Part shown: piece by piece, positions 11,804 to 22,506 of the stretch
How positions within the stretch are numbered: position 1 is the first letter of the stretch
Layout of the letters: the number at the start of each line of letters is the position of its first letter
Assembly (NCBI RefSeq): GCF_040214835.1
Contig: NZ_CP157874.1
Coordinates: 1,740,001-1,804,000 of the forward strand
Origin: Pseudomonas asiatica
GTDB taxonomy: Bacteria; Pseudomonadota; Gammaproteobacteria; Pseudomonadales; Pseudomonadaceae
Length of the DNA: 64,000 nt
Reading direction: 5' to 3'
Notes under the pieces: generated by a model
Told to the model about the DNA's origin: nothing
What the model saw: only the letters and a program-made list of their open reading frames with translations
The model's database searches: none
Translations under genes and position numbers: made by a program

Positions 11804-12688
11804 ATGACCACGCCTTTCGACCCCGCCCGCCAGCAAGCCAGCACGGTGTGCCTGCCCCCCGGTAACTGGGCGACGGTGCTCGACTGCCTGTGTGACCATT
11901 TCAAGGCCATCGACCGCGCCCAGTGGCTCGACCGCTTTGCCCGTGGCCGGGTACTGGATGCCGAGGGGCGGGCGGTTTCTGCCGAACTGCCTTACAAGCG
12001 CGGTATGCGTTTGCACTACTTCCGTGAGGTGCCGAACGAGCGGCCCATACCGGTGCAGGAGACCGTACTGCATGTGGATGAGCACCTGGTGGTAGCCGAC
12101 AAGCCGCATTTCCTGCCAGTGACGCCGACTGGCGAATACGTCGAACAGACCTTGCTGCGCCGCCTGATCCGCCGCCTGGACAACCCGCATCTGGTGCCGT
12201 TGCACCGTATCGACCGGCATACCGCCGGGCTTGTACTGTTTTCCGCCAACCCGCAGAGCCGCAGTGCCTACCAGCGGCTGTTCCCCGAACGGCGTATCGA
12301 CAAGCGCTACCAGGCCATTGCCGCGGCCATGCCGCAGCACGATTTCCCGCTGGTGCACAAAAGCCGCCTGGTTCATGGCGAGCCGTTTTTCCGCATGCAT
12401 GAGGTAGCGGGGGAGGCCAACAGCGAAACCCTGGCCGAAGTGCTGGAGAAGAATGGCGAGCTGTGGCGTTATGGGCTGTCGCCAGTGACTGGCAAGACCC
12501 ATCAGTTGCGTGTGCACATGGCGGCATTGGGGGCGGGGATCTGCAATGACCCGTTCTATCCGCAGTTGGTCAACGAAGAGGATGACTACCAGCGGCCGCT
12601 GAAGTTGCTGGCGCAGAGCCTGCGCTTTGCAGATCCGCTGAGCGGGGAAGAGCGCTACTTCGAGAGCTGCTTGCAGCTGGATTGGTAG
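11804..12688 (+). CDS. RluA-family RNA pseudouridine synthase
   Basis: 294 residues from the ATG; isomerises specific uridines in rRNA or tRNA to pseudouridine. The catalytic motif is HRIDRHTAG (Asp in the R-x-D motif), followed by LVLFSAN, a second conserved KRYQAI strand and the late GKTHQLRVHMAALG motif. The N-terminal part (about 1-85) lacks a clear S4 domain. A GTG at 11783 gives a 301-residue version with a weak GGGGA site; the ATG is my choice but neither has a strong ribosome-binding site. It cannot be assigned to RluA, RluC, RluD or TruC by motif alone. Confidence 0.85.
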   Translation: MTTPFDPARQQASTVCLPPGNWATVLDCLCDHFKAIDRAQWLDRFARGRVLDAEGRAVSAELPYKRGMRLHYFREVPNERPIPVQETVLHVDEHLVVADKPHFLPVTPTGEYVEQTLLRRLIRRLDNPHLVPLHRIDRHTAGLVLFSANPQSRSAYQRLFPERRIDKRYQAIAAAMPQHDFPLVHKSRLVHGEPFFRMHEVAGEANSETLAEVLEKNGELWRYGLSPVTGKTHQLRVHMAALGAGICNDPFYPQLVNEEDDYQRPLKLLAQSLRFADPLSGEERYFESCLQLDW

Positions 12689-12703
12689 TCTGGACGGGGT
12701 CGT

Positions 12704-12818
12704 TGTAGGAGCGGCCTTGTGTCGCGATGGGCCGCGAAGCGGCCCCGGCATTCTTTGCATCACCGCTGAACTCCTGGGGCCGCTTCGCGGCCCATCGCGA
12801 CACAAGGCCGCTCCTACA
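12704..12818. repeat. REP inverted pair (type with TGTCGCGATGGGCCGC core)
   Basis: Two exact 43-base reverse-complement arms (12704-12746, 12776-12818) with a 29-base spacer lie between the convergent pseudouridine synthase and Aer genes. Each arm also folds on itself (GGGCCGCGAAGCGGCCC). Likely acts as a bidirectional mRNA end structure. Confidence 0.9.
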
Positions 12819-12823
12819 GGGCC

Positions 12824-14389
12824 CTAGCGGTTGAACCGCTCCACCAGCGAGTACTGGGTACCCGCCGTGCTGGTCAGCTCTTCGCTGAGCAGCGCCGAGT
12901 GCTGGGCCTGTTCGGCAGTCTGGTCGGCCAGGTCGGCGATGGTGCTGATGTTGCGGCTGATCTCGTCAGCCACTGCAGTCTGCTCCTCGGTCGCCGCAGC
13001 AATCTGGGTGGCCATGTCGGTAATGTTGGCTACCGCTTCACTGATGCCCACCAGCGCCTCGTCGGCCTGCATCACACGGTCGACGCCTTCCTGCGCCTGG
13101 CGATGGCCGGTTTCCATGGTCAGCACGGCATTGCTGGCAGTTTGTTGCAGCTTGGCGATCAGGCCGTGGATCTGCCCGGTGGATTCGGCGGTGCGCTGGG
13201 CCAGTTGACGTACTTCGTCGGCCACCACGGCAAAGCCTCGGCCCATTTCACCGGCACGTGCCGCTTCGATGGCCGCGTTCAGCGCCAGCAGGTTGGTCTG
13301 GTCGGCGATGCCCTTGATCACATCGACCACGCCACCAATCTCGTCGCTGTCCTTGGCCAGTTGCGTCACCGTCTGGCCGGTCTCGCCCACCGCCGCCGAC
13401 AGGCGTTCGATGGCCTCGCGAGTTTCACCGGCAATCTGCCGGCCCTGGCTGGTCAGGCGGTTGGCTTCCTGGGTGGCATCGGCGGTGCGCTGCACGTGGT
13501 TGGCCACTTCCTGGGTGGTGGCGGCCATCTGGTTGACCGCAGCGGCAACCTGCTCGGTCTCCACCCGCTGGCGCTCCAGGCCCGAAGAACTCTTGTGCGC
13601 CAGCTCGTCGGACTGGCGCGCCTGTTCGCTGAGGTGTTCGGCGCTGTCCTGCAGGCGGGTCAGGCAGGTTTTCATGCGCGCGTCCTGGCTGAGCATGGCC
13701 ATTTCCAGGCGCGCCTGCACGCCCCGGCTGTCGGTGTACATCTGCGCGATCAGCGGGTCGGAGGTGGTTTGCTCGGCCAGGCGCAGCAGGCGCTTGAGGC
13801 CACGTTGCTGCCAGCTCAGGCCCAGCAGGCCCAGCGGTACGGAAAGCCCGGCAGCCAGGGCGAAGCCCCAGGAATGGCCCAGCCAGTTGCCGATCAGGAA
13901 GCCCACCTGGCTGATCAGGATGAACGGCAACCAGTCCTGCAGCACCGGCAGCCACTTGTCCCGGCGTGGTACCGGCGGCTTGCCCTGGTTGATGCGCTGG
14001 TACAGCGCCTCGGCGCGGCGGACCTGCTCGGCGGTAGGCTTGACCCGCACCGACTCGAAGCCGACTACCTGGTTGTTGTCGAAGATCGGCGTGACATAGG
14101 CGTTGACCCAGTAGTGGTCGCCGGACTTGCAGCGGTTCTTGACGATACCCATCCACGGCTGGCCCTGCTTGAGGGTTTGCCACATGTGGGCAAACACCGC
14201 TGGCGGTACGTCGGGGTGGCGCACCAGGTTGTGCGGCGCACCGGTCAGTTCTTCGCGGGTGAAACCACTGATCTCGATGAAGGCATCGTTGCAGTAAGTG
14301 ATCACACCTTTGGCATTGGTGGTGGAGATCAACCGCTGCTGGGCAGGGAAAGTCCGTTCTCTCTGGGTAATCGGCTGGTTGTTACGCAT
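12824..14389 (-). CDS. aer: Aer-type aerotaxis receptor (PAS-MCP)
   Basis: 521-residue chemoreceptor that reads redox state or oxygen through a PAS domain and signals to CheA/CheW. The PAS domain (about 5-115) has the Aer signature ([26 protein letters not shown]). Then come a hydrophobic hairpin that anchors it in the membrane (about 160-200), a HAMP-like linker and the MCP signalling domain with the hairpin tip [21 protein letters not shown]. There is no periplasmic domain. I start at ATG 14389 (MRNNQP) rather than 14476, because a FliA-type promoter lies between the two. Pseudomonas putida has several Aer paralogues; which one this is cannot be told here. Confidence 0.9.
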   Translation of the reverse strand: MRNNQPITQRERTFPAQQRLISTTNAKGVITYCNDAFIEISGFTREELTGAPHNLVRHPDVPPAVFAHMWQTLKQGQPWMGIVKNRCKSGDHYWVNAYVTPIFDNNQVVGFESVRVKPTAEQVRRAEALYQRINQGKPPVPRRDKWLPVLQDWLPFILISQVGFLIGNWLGHSWGFALAAGLSVPLGLLGLSWQQRGLKRLLRLAEQTTSDPLIAQMYTDSRGVQARLEMAMLSQDARMKTCLTRLQDSAEHLSEQARQSDELAHKSSSGLERQRVETEQVAAAVNQMAATTQEVANHVQRTADATQEANRLTSQGRQIAGETREAIERLSAAVGETGQTVTQLAKDSDEIGGVVDVIKGIADQTNLLALNAAIEAARAGEMGRGFAVVADEVRQLAQRTAESTGQIHGLIAKLQQTASNAVLTMETGHRQAQEGVDRVMQADEALVGISEAVANITDMATQIAAATEEQTAVADEISRNISTIADLADQTAEQAQHSALLSEELTSTAGTQYSLVERFNR

Positions 14390-14418
14390 GGGTTGATAGT
14401 CCGCAGGGCTTTCGACTG

Positions 14419-14445
14419 GTATCGGCAAGCCGCTGGTTTTATTGA
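14419..14445 (-). promoter_or_regulatory. FliA (sigma-28) promoter of aer
   Basis: Reading the minus strand: TCAATAAA, an 11-base spacer, then GCCGATAC. The consensus is TAAAGTTT/TCAAGTTT-N11-GCCGATAA. Seven of eight -10 bases match and the spacing is exact. It ends 29 bases before the aer ATG, which also rules out the longer reading frame start. Confidence 0.8.
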
Positions 14446-14587
14446 ATGAATAATTAATGTGCTTGACCTGTGGCAACTGGCCATCAGTCGATCTGGGTTA
14501 GCCAACGAGCACGTTCAAGCAATTTAGCGTCATTATTTCGTTTTTACTGCTGTTTCATGACGGATAAGTCGAATGATGACCGAATGG

Positions 14588-15364
14588 CTAGCCAAGAGCC
14601 AGCATCGGATAGCTGAACAGGGTGAAATGCACCAGGTTCAGGCCAAAATGGCAGAGCACCGCCGCCGCCACGCCGCCCCAGCGGTACGCCAGGCCGTAGC
14701 CGATACCGGCAAGGGTGGCCAGGTACACCCATTGCCAGCCGGCCCCCAGGTGTGCCAGGCCGAACAGCAAGGCGGCGGCGAACAATGCCAGCCCTTGGTG
14801 GCGCAGCAGCCGTTGCAGGCCGGCCTGGATGTAACCGCGGAACAACAGTTCTTCGGTCAGGCTTACCAGCAGCAGGTTGTTCAGCAGCCATAGCCAGGCC
14901 TGGTCGGGCCATTTCGGGGCCCAGCCCAGCATGCCCATTGCCCAGGCGCCTCCCAGGCAGGCAAGCAGGGTCAGGGGCAGGGCGTACAGCAGGCTGGTCG
15001 CCAGGCCCTGGCTACGCCACAGGAACAACCAAGGGCAGGCCAGCAGCAGCCAGGCGCCGATCAGCGGTTTGTCCAGGTTCAGGTACATCGTGAAGGGCAG
15101 GGCGCCGGGGCTGAGGACAACGCCGTCGATGACCTTGGCAGCGTTGAAGCCGGGCAGCCAGTGCAATGCCAAGGCGATGGCCAGGAGGACGAACAACGTG
15201 TGGCCGAGGGCTTGTTGCCAGCGCTGGTGGCGGCGAGCGAGCAAGGCGCTGGCAAGCAGGGCGAGAAACGTGGGCAGGGTGGTGATGCCGAGGTTGCCCT
15301 GGCTCAGGGCGAGGGTGTAGCCGAGTGCCAGGAGTAAAAGTGCGATCAGGTGGAAGCGAGGCAC
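14588..15364 (-). CDS. CPBP-family intramembrane glutamic endopeptidase (CAAX protease-like)
   Basis: 258-residue multi-pass inner-membrane protein with the Abi/CPBP motifs in order: EELLFRGYIQ (EExxxR), FGLAHLGAG (FxxxH) and HFGLNL (HxxxN). These form the intramembrane catalytic site in this family. About seven hydrophobic helices are seen. The start is a GTG (15364; VPRFHLIALLL): upstream in-frame sequence runs into a REP element and is not coding. Natural substrates of bacterial CPBP proteases are mostly unknown; bacteriocin immunity and protein maturation are reported roles in other bacteria. It is a single-gene unit between aer and acnA. Confidence 0.85.
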   Translation of the reverse strand: MPRFHLIALLLLALGYTLALSQGNLGITTLPTFLALLASALLARRHQRWQQALGHTLFVLLAIALALHWLPGFNAAKVIDGVVLSPGALPFTMYLNLDKPLIGAWLLLACPWLFLWRSQGLATSLLYALPLTLLACLGGAWAMGMLGWAPKWPDQAWLWLLNNLLLVSLTEELLFRGYIQAGLQRLLRHQGLALFAAALLFGLAHLGAGWQWVYLATLAGIGYGLAYRWGGVAAAVLCHFGLNLVHFTLFSYPMLALG

Positions 15365-15410
15365 GAGTGGTCCTTTTCGGGTAAACGGAAACGGGCCGCT
15401 ACGCGTCGTC

Positions 15411-15525
15411 TGTAGGAGCGGCCTTGTGTCGCGATGGGCCGCATAGCGGCCCCAGATTTCAGCTTCGCCGCCGCTATCGAGCGGGGCCGCTGCGCGCCCC
15501 ATCGCGACACAAGGCCGCTCCTACA
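15411..15525. repeat. REP inverted pair (TGTCGCGATGGGCCGC type)
   Basis: Two 43-base arms (15411-15453, 15483-15525) form an inverted pair with the same sequence family as the element at 12704. The second arm has a few changes in the inner hairpin (CTGCGCGCC against GCTATGCGGCC). Lies between the acnA stop and the CPBP protease start. Confidence 0.88.
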
Positions 15526-15563
15526 GGCGATCGGCGTGTACAGCAGCCCCAAGCATACGCGCC

Positions 15564-18305
<2,742 letters not shown>

Positions 18306-18521
18306 TGCCAACTCCTTCTGCGCCGGTGCCTGGCAAGATTTGCCGGTGGCACCGCTCTGTATCGATCCGCACGGCACGGACCTGGCTGAAAGGTCAGGTT
18401 AGACCGCTTTGCGCTACCTGACCCTTTTCTGGACCGGCGGGGCGTGTCGCAGGTTCCGATCTTCCTTTATCATCGCCGCCCTGCCGGCGCCTGTGGCGCG
18501 CCAGCCGAAGTGGAGTGAGAG

Positions 18522-19586
18522 ATGAATACCCTGTTCATGCATTGCCGGCCCGGTTTCGAGGGTGAGGTGTGCGCCGAAATCAGCGAACATGCCGCCCGCC
18601 TGGGTGTTGCCGGCTATGCCAAAGGCAAGCCGCAAAGTGCCAGTGCCGAGTTTGTCTGTAGCGAGGAGGGCGGTGTCGAGCGGTTGATGGGGGAACTGCG
18701 CTTCAACCAGCTGATTTTCCCGCGGCAGTGGGCCCGTGGCGGTTATGTCGAACTGCCGGAAAGCGATCGCATCAGTGTGCTGCTGGCGCACCTGGCCGGG
18801 TTCCCGGTGTTCGGTAGCCTGTGGCTGGAGGTGCTGGACAGCAACGAAGGCAAGGAACTGTCCACCTTCTGCCGCAAGTTCGAGGTGCCGCTGCGCAAGG
18901 CTTTGGAAAAGGCCGGCCGCCTGGTCGACGACCCCAGCCGCCCACGCCTGCTGCTCACCTTCATCAGCGGCCGCCGGGTATTTGCCGGTGTTGCCCCGGC
19001 CAACAACAGTGCGCTGTGGCCCATGGGCATCCCGCGCCTGAAATTCCCCCGCGAGGCGCCCAGCCGCTCGACGCTCAAGCTGGAAGAGGCCTGGCACCAG
19101 TTCATCCCGCGCGAGCAGTGGGAGCAGCGCCTGGGCGATGACATGACCGGGGTCGACCTGGGGGCCTCGCCGGGTGGCTGGACCTACCAGCTGGTGCGCC
19201 GGGGCATGCTGGTGACCGCCATCGACAACGGGCCGATGGCCGAAAGCCTGATGGACACCGGGTTGGTTCAACACCTGATGGCCGATGGTTTCACCTGGCA
19301 ACCGAAGCAGCCGGTGGACTGGATGGTGTGCGATATCGTCGAGAAGCCGGCGCGTACTACCTCGCTGATCGAGACCTGGCTGGGCGAGGGGTTGTGCCGT
19401 GAAGCTGTGGTCAACCTGAAGCTGCCGATGAAACAGCGCTATGCCGAAGTACGCCGGCTGCTCGACCGCATGGAGGCGACCTTCAAGGCGCGCAAGATCA
19501 AGGTGTCGATTGCTTGCAAGCAGCTGTATCACGACCGCGAGGAAGTGACCTGCCATCTGCGCCGATTGGACTTGAAGCCGCGCTAG
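18522..19586 (+). CDS. rlmM: 23S rRNA 2'-O-ribose C2498 methyltransferase RlmM
   Basis: 354-residue SAM-dependent methyltransferase that methylates the ribose of C2498 in 23S rRNA. The N-terminal THUMP-like part (about 1-165) is followed by a Rossmann methyltransferase domain with the SAM loop VDLGASPGGWTYQLVRRG (near 210-225), the D-x-G segment around DNGPM and a catalytic Lys in NLKLPMKQRY. Length matches E. coli RlmM (366). A GTGGAGTGAGAG sequence sits directly before the ATG. It stands alone, divergent from acnA, and is followed by the long inverted repeat element. Confidence 0.93.
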   Translation: MNTLFMHCRPGFEGEVCAEISEHAARLGVAGYAKGKPQSASAEFVCSEEGGVERLMGELRFNQLIFPRQWARGGYVELPESDRISVLLAHLAGFPVFGSLWLEVLDSNEGKELSTFCRKFEVPLRKALEKAGRLVDDPSRPRLLLTFISGRRVFAGVAPANNSALWPMGIPRLKFPREAPSRSTLKLEEAWHQFIPREQWEQRLGDDMTGVDLGASPGGWTYQLVRRGMLVTAIDNGPMAESLMDTGLVQHLMADGFTWQPKQPVDWMVCDIVEKPARTTSLIETWLGEGLCREAVVNLKLPMKQRYAEVRRLLDRMEATFKARKIKVSIACKQLYHDREEVTCHLRRLDLKPR

Positions 19587-19600
19587 CACAGCGAACCGCT

Positions 19601-19640
19601 TTGCTCTTGCTCTTGCTCTTGCTCTTGCTCTTGCTCTTGC
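19601..19640. repeat. Hexanucleotide microsatellite TTGCTC x 6.7
   Basis: Six exact copies plus four bases of TTGCTC, beginning 14 bases after the rlmM stop. It marks the left outer edge of the inverted element; the complementary hexamer (GAGCAA) recurs at its right edge. Confidence 0.95.
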
Positions 19641-19686
19641 TTCGGCTTTTGCTTCTAAGCGCGCGATAGTTCAGGCGCCGCCGATT

Positions 19687-20319
19687 GCGACTTCAGGAGG
19701 CCGAGCGAAGGGACTGCGGAGGGAGGTGACGGGCATGGATGCCCGTCAAGCGCTGAGGCCCCATGGATGGGGCCTGCAGCGCGTACTCCCGGGAGCAGGC
19801 CCGTAGCGAGGGAACCCCGGAGCGCAGCGTAGGGGCCGGATGATAGGAGCCAGCGTTTTTTGGTTACTTTTTGTCGCGTTTGACAAAAAGTGACCCGCCG
19901 TAAGGGCGGAAAGGTGAATAAGCGCCACCTTCGAGAATGAATGTTGACCTTGTTGTTGATGCCCACGCTTGAAAGCGAAGAGCGAAGAGCGAAGAGCGAA
20001 GAGCGAAGAGCGAAGAGCGAAGAGCGAAGAGCGGAAAAGTACCGGTCTTGATCTTGCGCATAGTCCATTTACGATGGCGACGCATACTCACCTTTTCGCC
20101 CTTACGGCGAGTCACTTTTTGCCAAACGCGGCAAAAAGTAACCAAAAAACGCTGCGCTCCCATCATCCGGCCCCTACGCTGCGCTCCGGGGTCCCCTCGC
20201 GCCGGTCTTGCTCCCGGGAGGACGCGCTGCAGGCCCCATCCATGGGGCCTCAGCGCTTGACGGGCATCCATGCCCGTCACCTCCCTCCGCAAGCCCTCTG
20301 CTCGGCCTCCTGAAGTCGC
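19687..20319. repeat. Long imperfect inverted repeat element with internal hairpins
   Basis: Two arms of about 238 bases (19687-19924 and 20081-20319) are near-identical reverse complements around a 156-base centre. Each arm holds the same set of small palindromes: GACGGGCAT/ATGCCCGTC (19728-19747), AGGCCCCAT/ATGGGGCCT (19756-19775), ACTTTTTGTC/GACAAAAAGT (19866-19891) and CCGCC/GGCGG (19895-19909). Reading frames across it give only low-complexity products, so I regard it as noncoding. Similar sequences recur in Pseudomonas intergenic regions, from memory; no function is established that I know of. Confidence 0.85.
19974..20029. repeat. Heptanucleotide microsatellite AGCGAAG x 8
   Basis: Eight exact copies of AGCGAAG lie in the centre of the inverted element, between its arms. 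A seven-base unit changes frame with every copy, so it is not under coding constraint. Confidence 0.95.
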
Positions 20320-20320
20320 G

Positions 20321-20424
20321 AAGATCAAGATCAAGATCAAGAGCAAGAGCAAGAGCAAGAGCAAGAGCAAGAGCAAGAGCAAGAGCAAGAGCAGGCGCAG
20401 GCGCAGGAGCAGGCGCAGGAGCAG
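20321..20424. repeat. Hexanucleotide tract: AAGATC x 3, AAGAGC x 9, then CAGGCG/CAGGAG units
   Basis: Three copies of AAGATC (20321-20338), nine of AAGAGC (20339-20392), and a degenerate CAGGCG/CAGGAG series to about 20424. It is the complement of the TTGCTC tract on the other side of the element and ends 75 bases before tusA. Confidence 0.93.
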
Positions 20425-20498
20425 GGCGCGTCTTCACAGGCGGTGCTTGGACCACGTCGCGCGATGCGCGACAATAGCGATCATTTGCGGAGTCCCCC

Positions 20499-20741
20499 AT
20501 GACCGATTTCACCCCCGACGCCATCCTCGACGCCACCGGCCTGAACTGCCCGGAACCGGTGATGATGCTGCACCAGCACGTGCGCAACCTGGCCGCTGGC
20601 GGCCTGCTCAAGGTCATCGCCACCGACCCCTCGACCCGCCGCGACATCCCCAAGTTCTGCAACTTCCTCGGCCACGAACTGCTGCAGCAGCAGGAAGACG
20701 CCGGTACCTTCCTGTACTGGATCCGCAAGAAAGCCGACTGA
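20499..20741 (+). CDS. tusA: Sulfur carrier protein TusA
   Basis: 80-residue cytoplasmic sulfur carrier that passes persulfide sulfur from IscS to downstream acceptors for tRNA 2-thiouridine synthesis. It has the SirA/TusA signature with the carrier Cys17 in [10 protein letters not shown]. Length is the family norm (about 80). GGAG lies 8 bases before the ATG. It is followed by pdxB after 60 bases on the same strand. tusBCD genes are not in this window. Confidence 0.93.
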   Translation: MTDFTPDAILDATGLNCPEPVMMLHQHVRNLAAGGLLKVIATDPSTRRDIPKFCNFLGHELLQQQEDAGTFLYWIRKKAD

Positions 20742-20801
20742 GCCGCTCTGGAACACGCCCGGCGTTGCGCCTACACTGCGTTCCCCAGACAGGAGAGCGC
20801 C

Positions 20802-21944
20802 ATGCTGATAGTTGCCGACGAGAACATCCCGCTGCTCGATGCCTTCTTCCAGGGTTTCGGCGAAATCCGTCGTTACCCGGGCCGAAGCCTCGATGCCGCC
20901 AGCGTAAAGGACGCCGACATCCTGCTGGTGCGCTCGGTGACCAAGGTCGACCGCCAGTTGCTCGAAGGCAGCCGCGTGCGCTTTGTCGGCACCTGCACCA
21001 TCGGCACCGACCACCTCGACCTGAACTACTTTGCCGAGGCCGGCATCCACTGGAGCAGCGCACCGGGCTGCAATGCCCGCGGCGTGGTCGATTACGTGCT
21101 GGGCAGCCTGCTGACCCTGGCGGAACTGGATGGCGTGGCACTGCCCGAGCGTGTGTATGGCGTGGTAGGCGCGGGTGAGGTGGGTGGCCGCCTGGTGCGG
21201 GTGCTGCACGGCCTGGGCTGGAAGGTACTGGTATGCGACCCGCTGCGCCAGGCCGCCGAGGGCGGTGACTACGTCAGCCTCGAGACCATCCTGCAACAGT
21301 GCGATGTGATCAGCCTGCACACCCCTTTGCAGCGTGGCGGCGAGCACCCGACCTGGCACCTGCTGGGCCAGGCGCAGCTGGCGCAGTTGCGCCCGGGGGC
21401 CTGGCTGGTCAACGCCAGCCGTGGTCCAGTGGTGGACAACGCCGCCCTGCGCGAACTGCTGCTGGACCGCGAAGACCTGCATGCGGTGCTGGATGTGTGG
21501 GAGGGGGAGCCGCAGGTCGACCTGCAACTGGCCGACCTGTGCACATTGGCTTCGCCGCACATTGCCGGCTACAGCCTCGACGGCCGCCAGCGTGGTACGG
21601 CGCAGATCTACCAGGCGCTGTGCCGCTTCCTCGGTGTGGATGAACAGGTGCAACTGGCCGACCTGCTGCCCCGGCCGCCGCTGGCGCAGATCGAGCTGGA
21701 TGCCAGCACTGACCCGGCCTGGGCTTTGGCCACCCTGTGCCGCGCGGTGTACGACCCACGCCGCGACGATGCCGATTTCCGCCGCAGCCTCAGCGACGAC
21801 CCGCAGCAGCAGCGTGCAGCGTTCGACCAGTTGCGCAAGCAGTACCCGCCACGGCGCGAGATCGAGGGGCTGGCGGTGCGCTTGCGCGGGGAGTCGCCGC
21901 AGTTGGCGCAGCTGGTCAGTGCCTTGGGTGGGGTGTTGGTCTGA
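20802..21944 (+). CDS. pdxB: Erythronate-4-phosphate dehydrogenase
   Basis: 380-residue NAD-dependent dehydrogenase of the D-2-hydroxyacid family; second step of the DXP-dependent pyridoxal phosphate pathway, oxidising 4-phosphoerythronate. Visible features: the NAD-binding loop [16 protein letters not shown] (near 115-130), [17 protein letters not shown] with the catalytic Arg, DVWEGEP with Glu, and SPHIAGYS with the catalytic His. A C-terminal PdxB dimerisation domain (about 285-380) separates it from plain SerA-type enzymes. ACAGGAGAG precedes the ATG. A REP pair follows the stop. Confidence 0.95.
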   Translation: MLIVADENIPLLDAFFQGFGEIRRYPGRSLDAASVKDADILLVRSVTKVDRQLLEGSRVRFVGTCTIGTDHLDLNYFAEAGIHWSSAPGCNARGVVDYVLGSLLTLAELDGVALPERVYGVVGAGEVGGRLVRVLHGLGWKVLVCDPLRQAAEGGDYVSLETILQQCDVISLHTPLQRGGEHPTWHLLGQAQLAQLRPGAWLVNASRGPVVDNAALRELLLDREDLHAVLDVWEGEPQVDLQLADLCTLASPHIAGYSLDGRQRGTAQIYQALCRFLGVDEQVQLADLLPRPPLAQIELDASTDPAWALATLCRAVYDPRRDDADFRRSLSDDPQQQRAAFDQLRKQYPPRREIEGLAVRLRGESPQLAQLVSALGGVLV

Positions 21945-21960
21945 CAGCCGTTTGAAAGCT

Positions 21961-22064
21961 GTGCCGGCCTCTTCGCGGGTAAACCCGCTCCCACAGGTAG
22001 CCCGCTGACCTCAAGGCTTGTGTTGTCCCTGTGGGAGCGGGTTTACCCGCGAAAGGGCCGGTAC
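21961..22064. repeat. REP inverted pair (CGCGGGTAAACCCGC type)
   Basis: Two arms (21961-21996, 22028-22064) of the common P. putida REP sequence: a GCCGGCCTCTTCGCGGGT start, an inner palindrome GCGGGTAAACCCGC, then TCCCACAGG. They are inverted between pdxB and the convergent small gene. Confidence 0.88.
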
Positions 22065-22075
22065 AGGATTCAGGC

Positions 22076-22104
22076 AAATAAAAACCCGGCGCAAGCGCCG
22101 GGTT
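22076..22104 (-). terminator. Rho-independent terminator for the 57-residue gene
   Basis: A perfect 10-bp stem AACCCGGCGC/GCGCCGGGTT with an AA loop, followed on the minus strand by TTTTATTTG. It begins 16 bases past the stop of the minus-strand small gene. Confidence 0.85.
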
Positions 22105-22119
22105 GCAAGAATTCGCCGA

Positions 22120-22293
22120 TCAACCTTTGCGTACGCGCTCGACCCGGCTTTCTTCCAGGGCCTTGCAGGCCTTCTGGATCATCTGCTCGGTGATCGGTAC
22201 TTCGCGCCCCTGGGCATCGATGATCGAACCGCACACCTGCGGCTGAGGGGTAGTCCGGGGCTTCTGGTTGTCGCTGCCATGCTGCAAGCTCAT
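22120..22293 (-). CDS. Small conserved protein of unknown function, 57 residues
   Basis: I do not recognise a named family, though the protein looks like a small conserved Pseudomonas protein. It begins MSLQHGSDNQKPRTTPQ, has one Cys (QVCGSIIDAQGREVP), and ends in a basic helix (KALEESRVERVRKG). No signal peptide or membrane helix. Start chosen at ATG 22293, because GAGGAG lies 6 bases upstream; an earlier in-frame ATG at 22317 lacks this. A strong terminator follows, which supports it as a genuine single-gene unit. Confidence 0.75.
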   Translation of the reverse strand: MSLQHGSDNQKPRTTPQPQVCGSIIDAQGREVPITEQMIQKACKALEESRVERVRKG

Positions 22294-22506
22294 GTATTGT
22301 CTCCTCATCAGGTTCAAGCGCAGGTTAACCCTGTGCCGTGACTGGCCTGTGACAGTACCTGCAGGGTCACGGCAGGCACAGTCGAACAGAAACGGCGGTA
22401 AAGCTCCATAGCCTGGTTAGACCGATAGGCTATAGCAACCCTGCAAGGGTTCCACAGGCGTGGATGAGTGGTAGGCTGCGGTTTCCCCGCCAATGTGGTC
22501 AGCGCC

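Noticed and set aside
19974..20029. CRISPR-like array
   Set aside because: The 7-base units have no unique spacers; it is a simple tandem repeat.
20174..20728. Frames across the right arm of the inverted element that give long Ala/Leu or Lys/Ser repeats
   Set aside because: They come from the hexamer tract and read through palindromes. No ribosome-binding site and no conserved domain.
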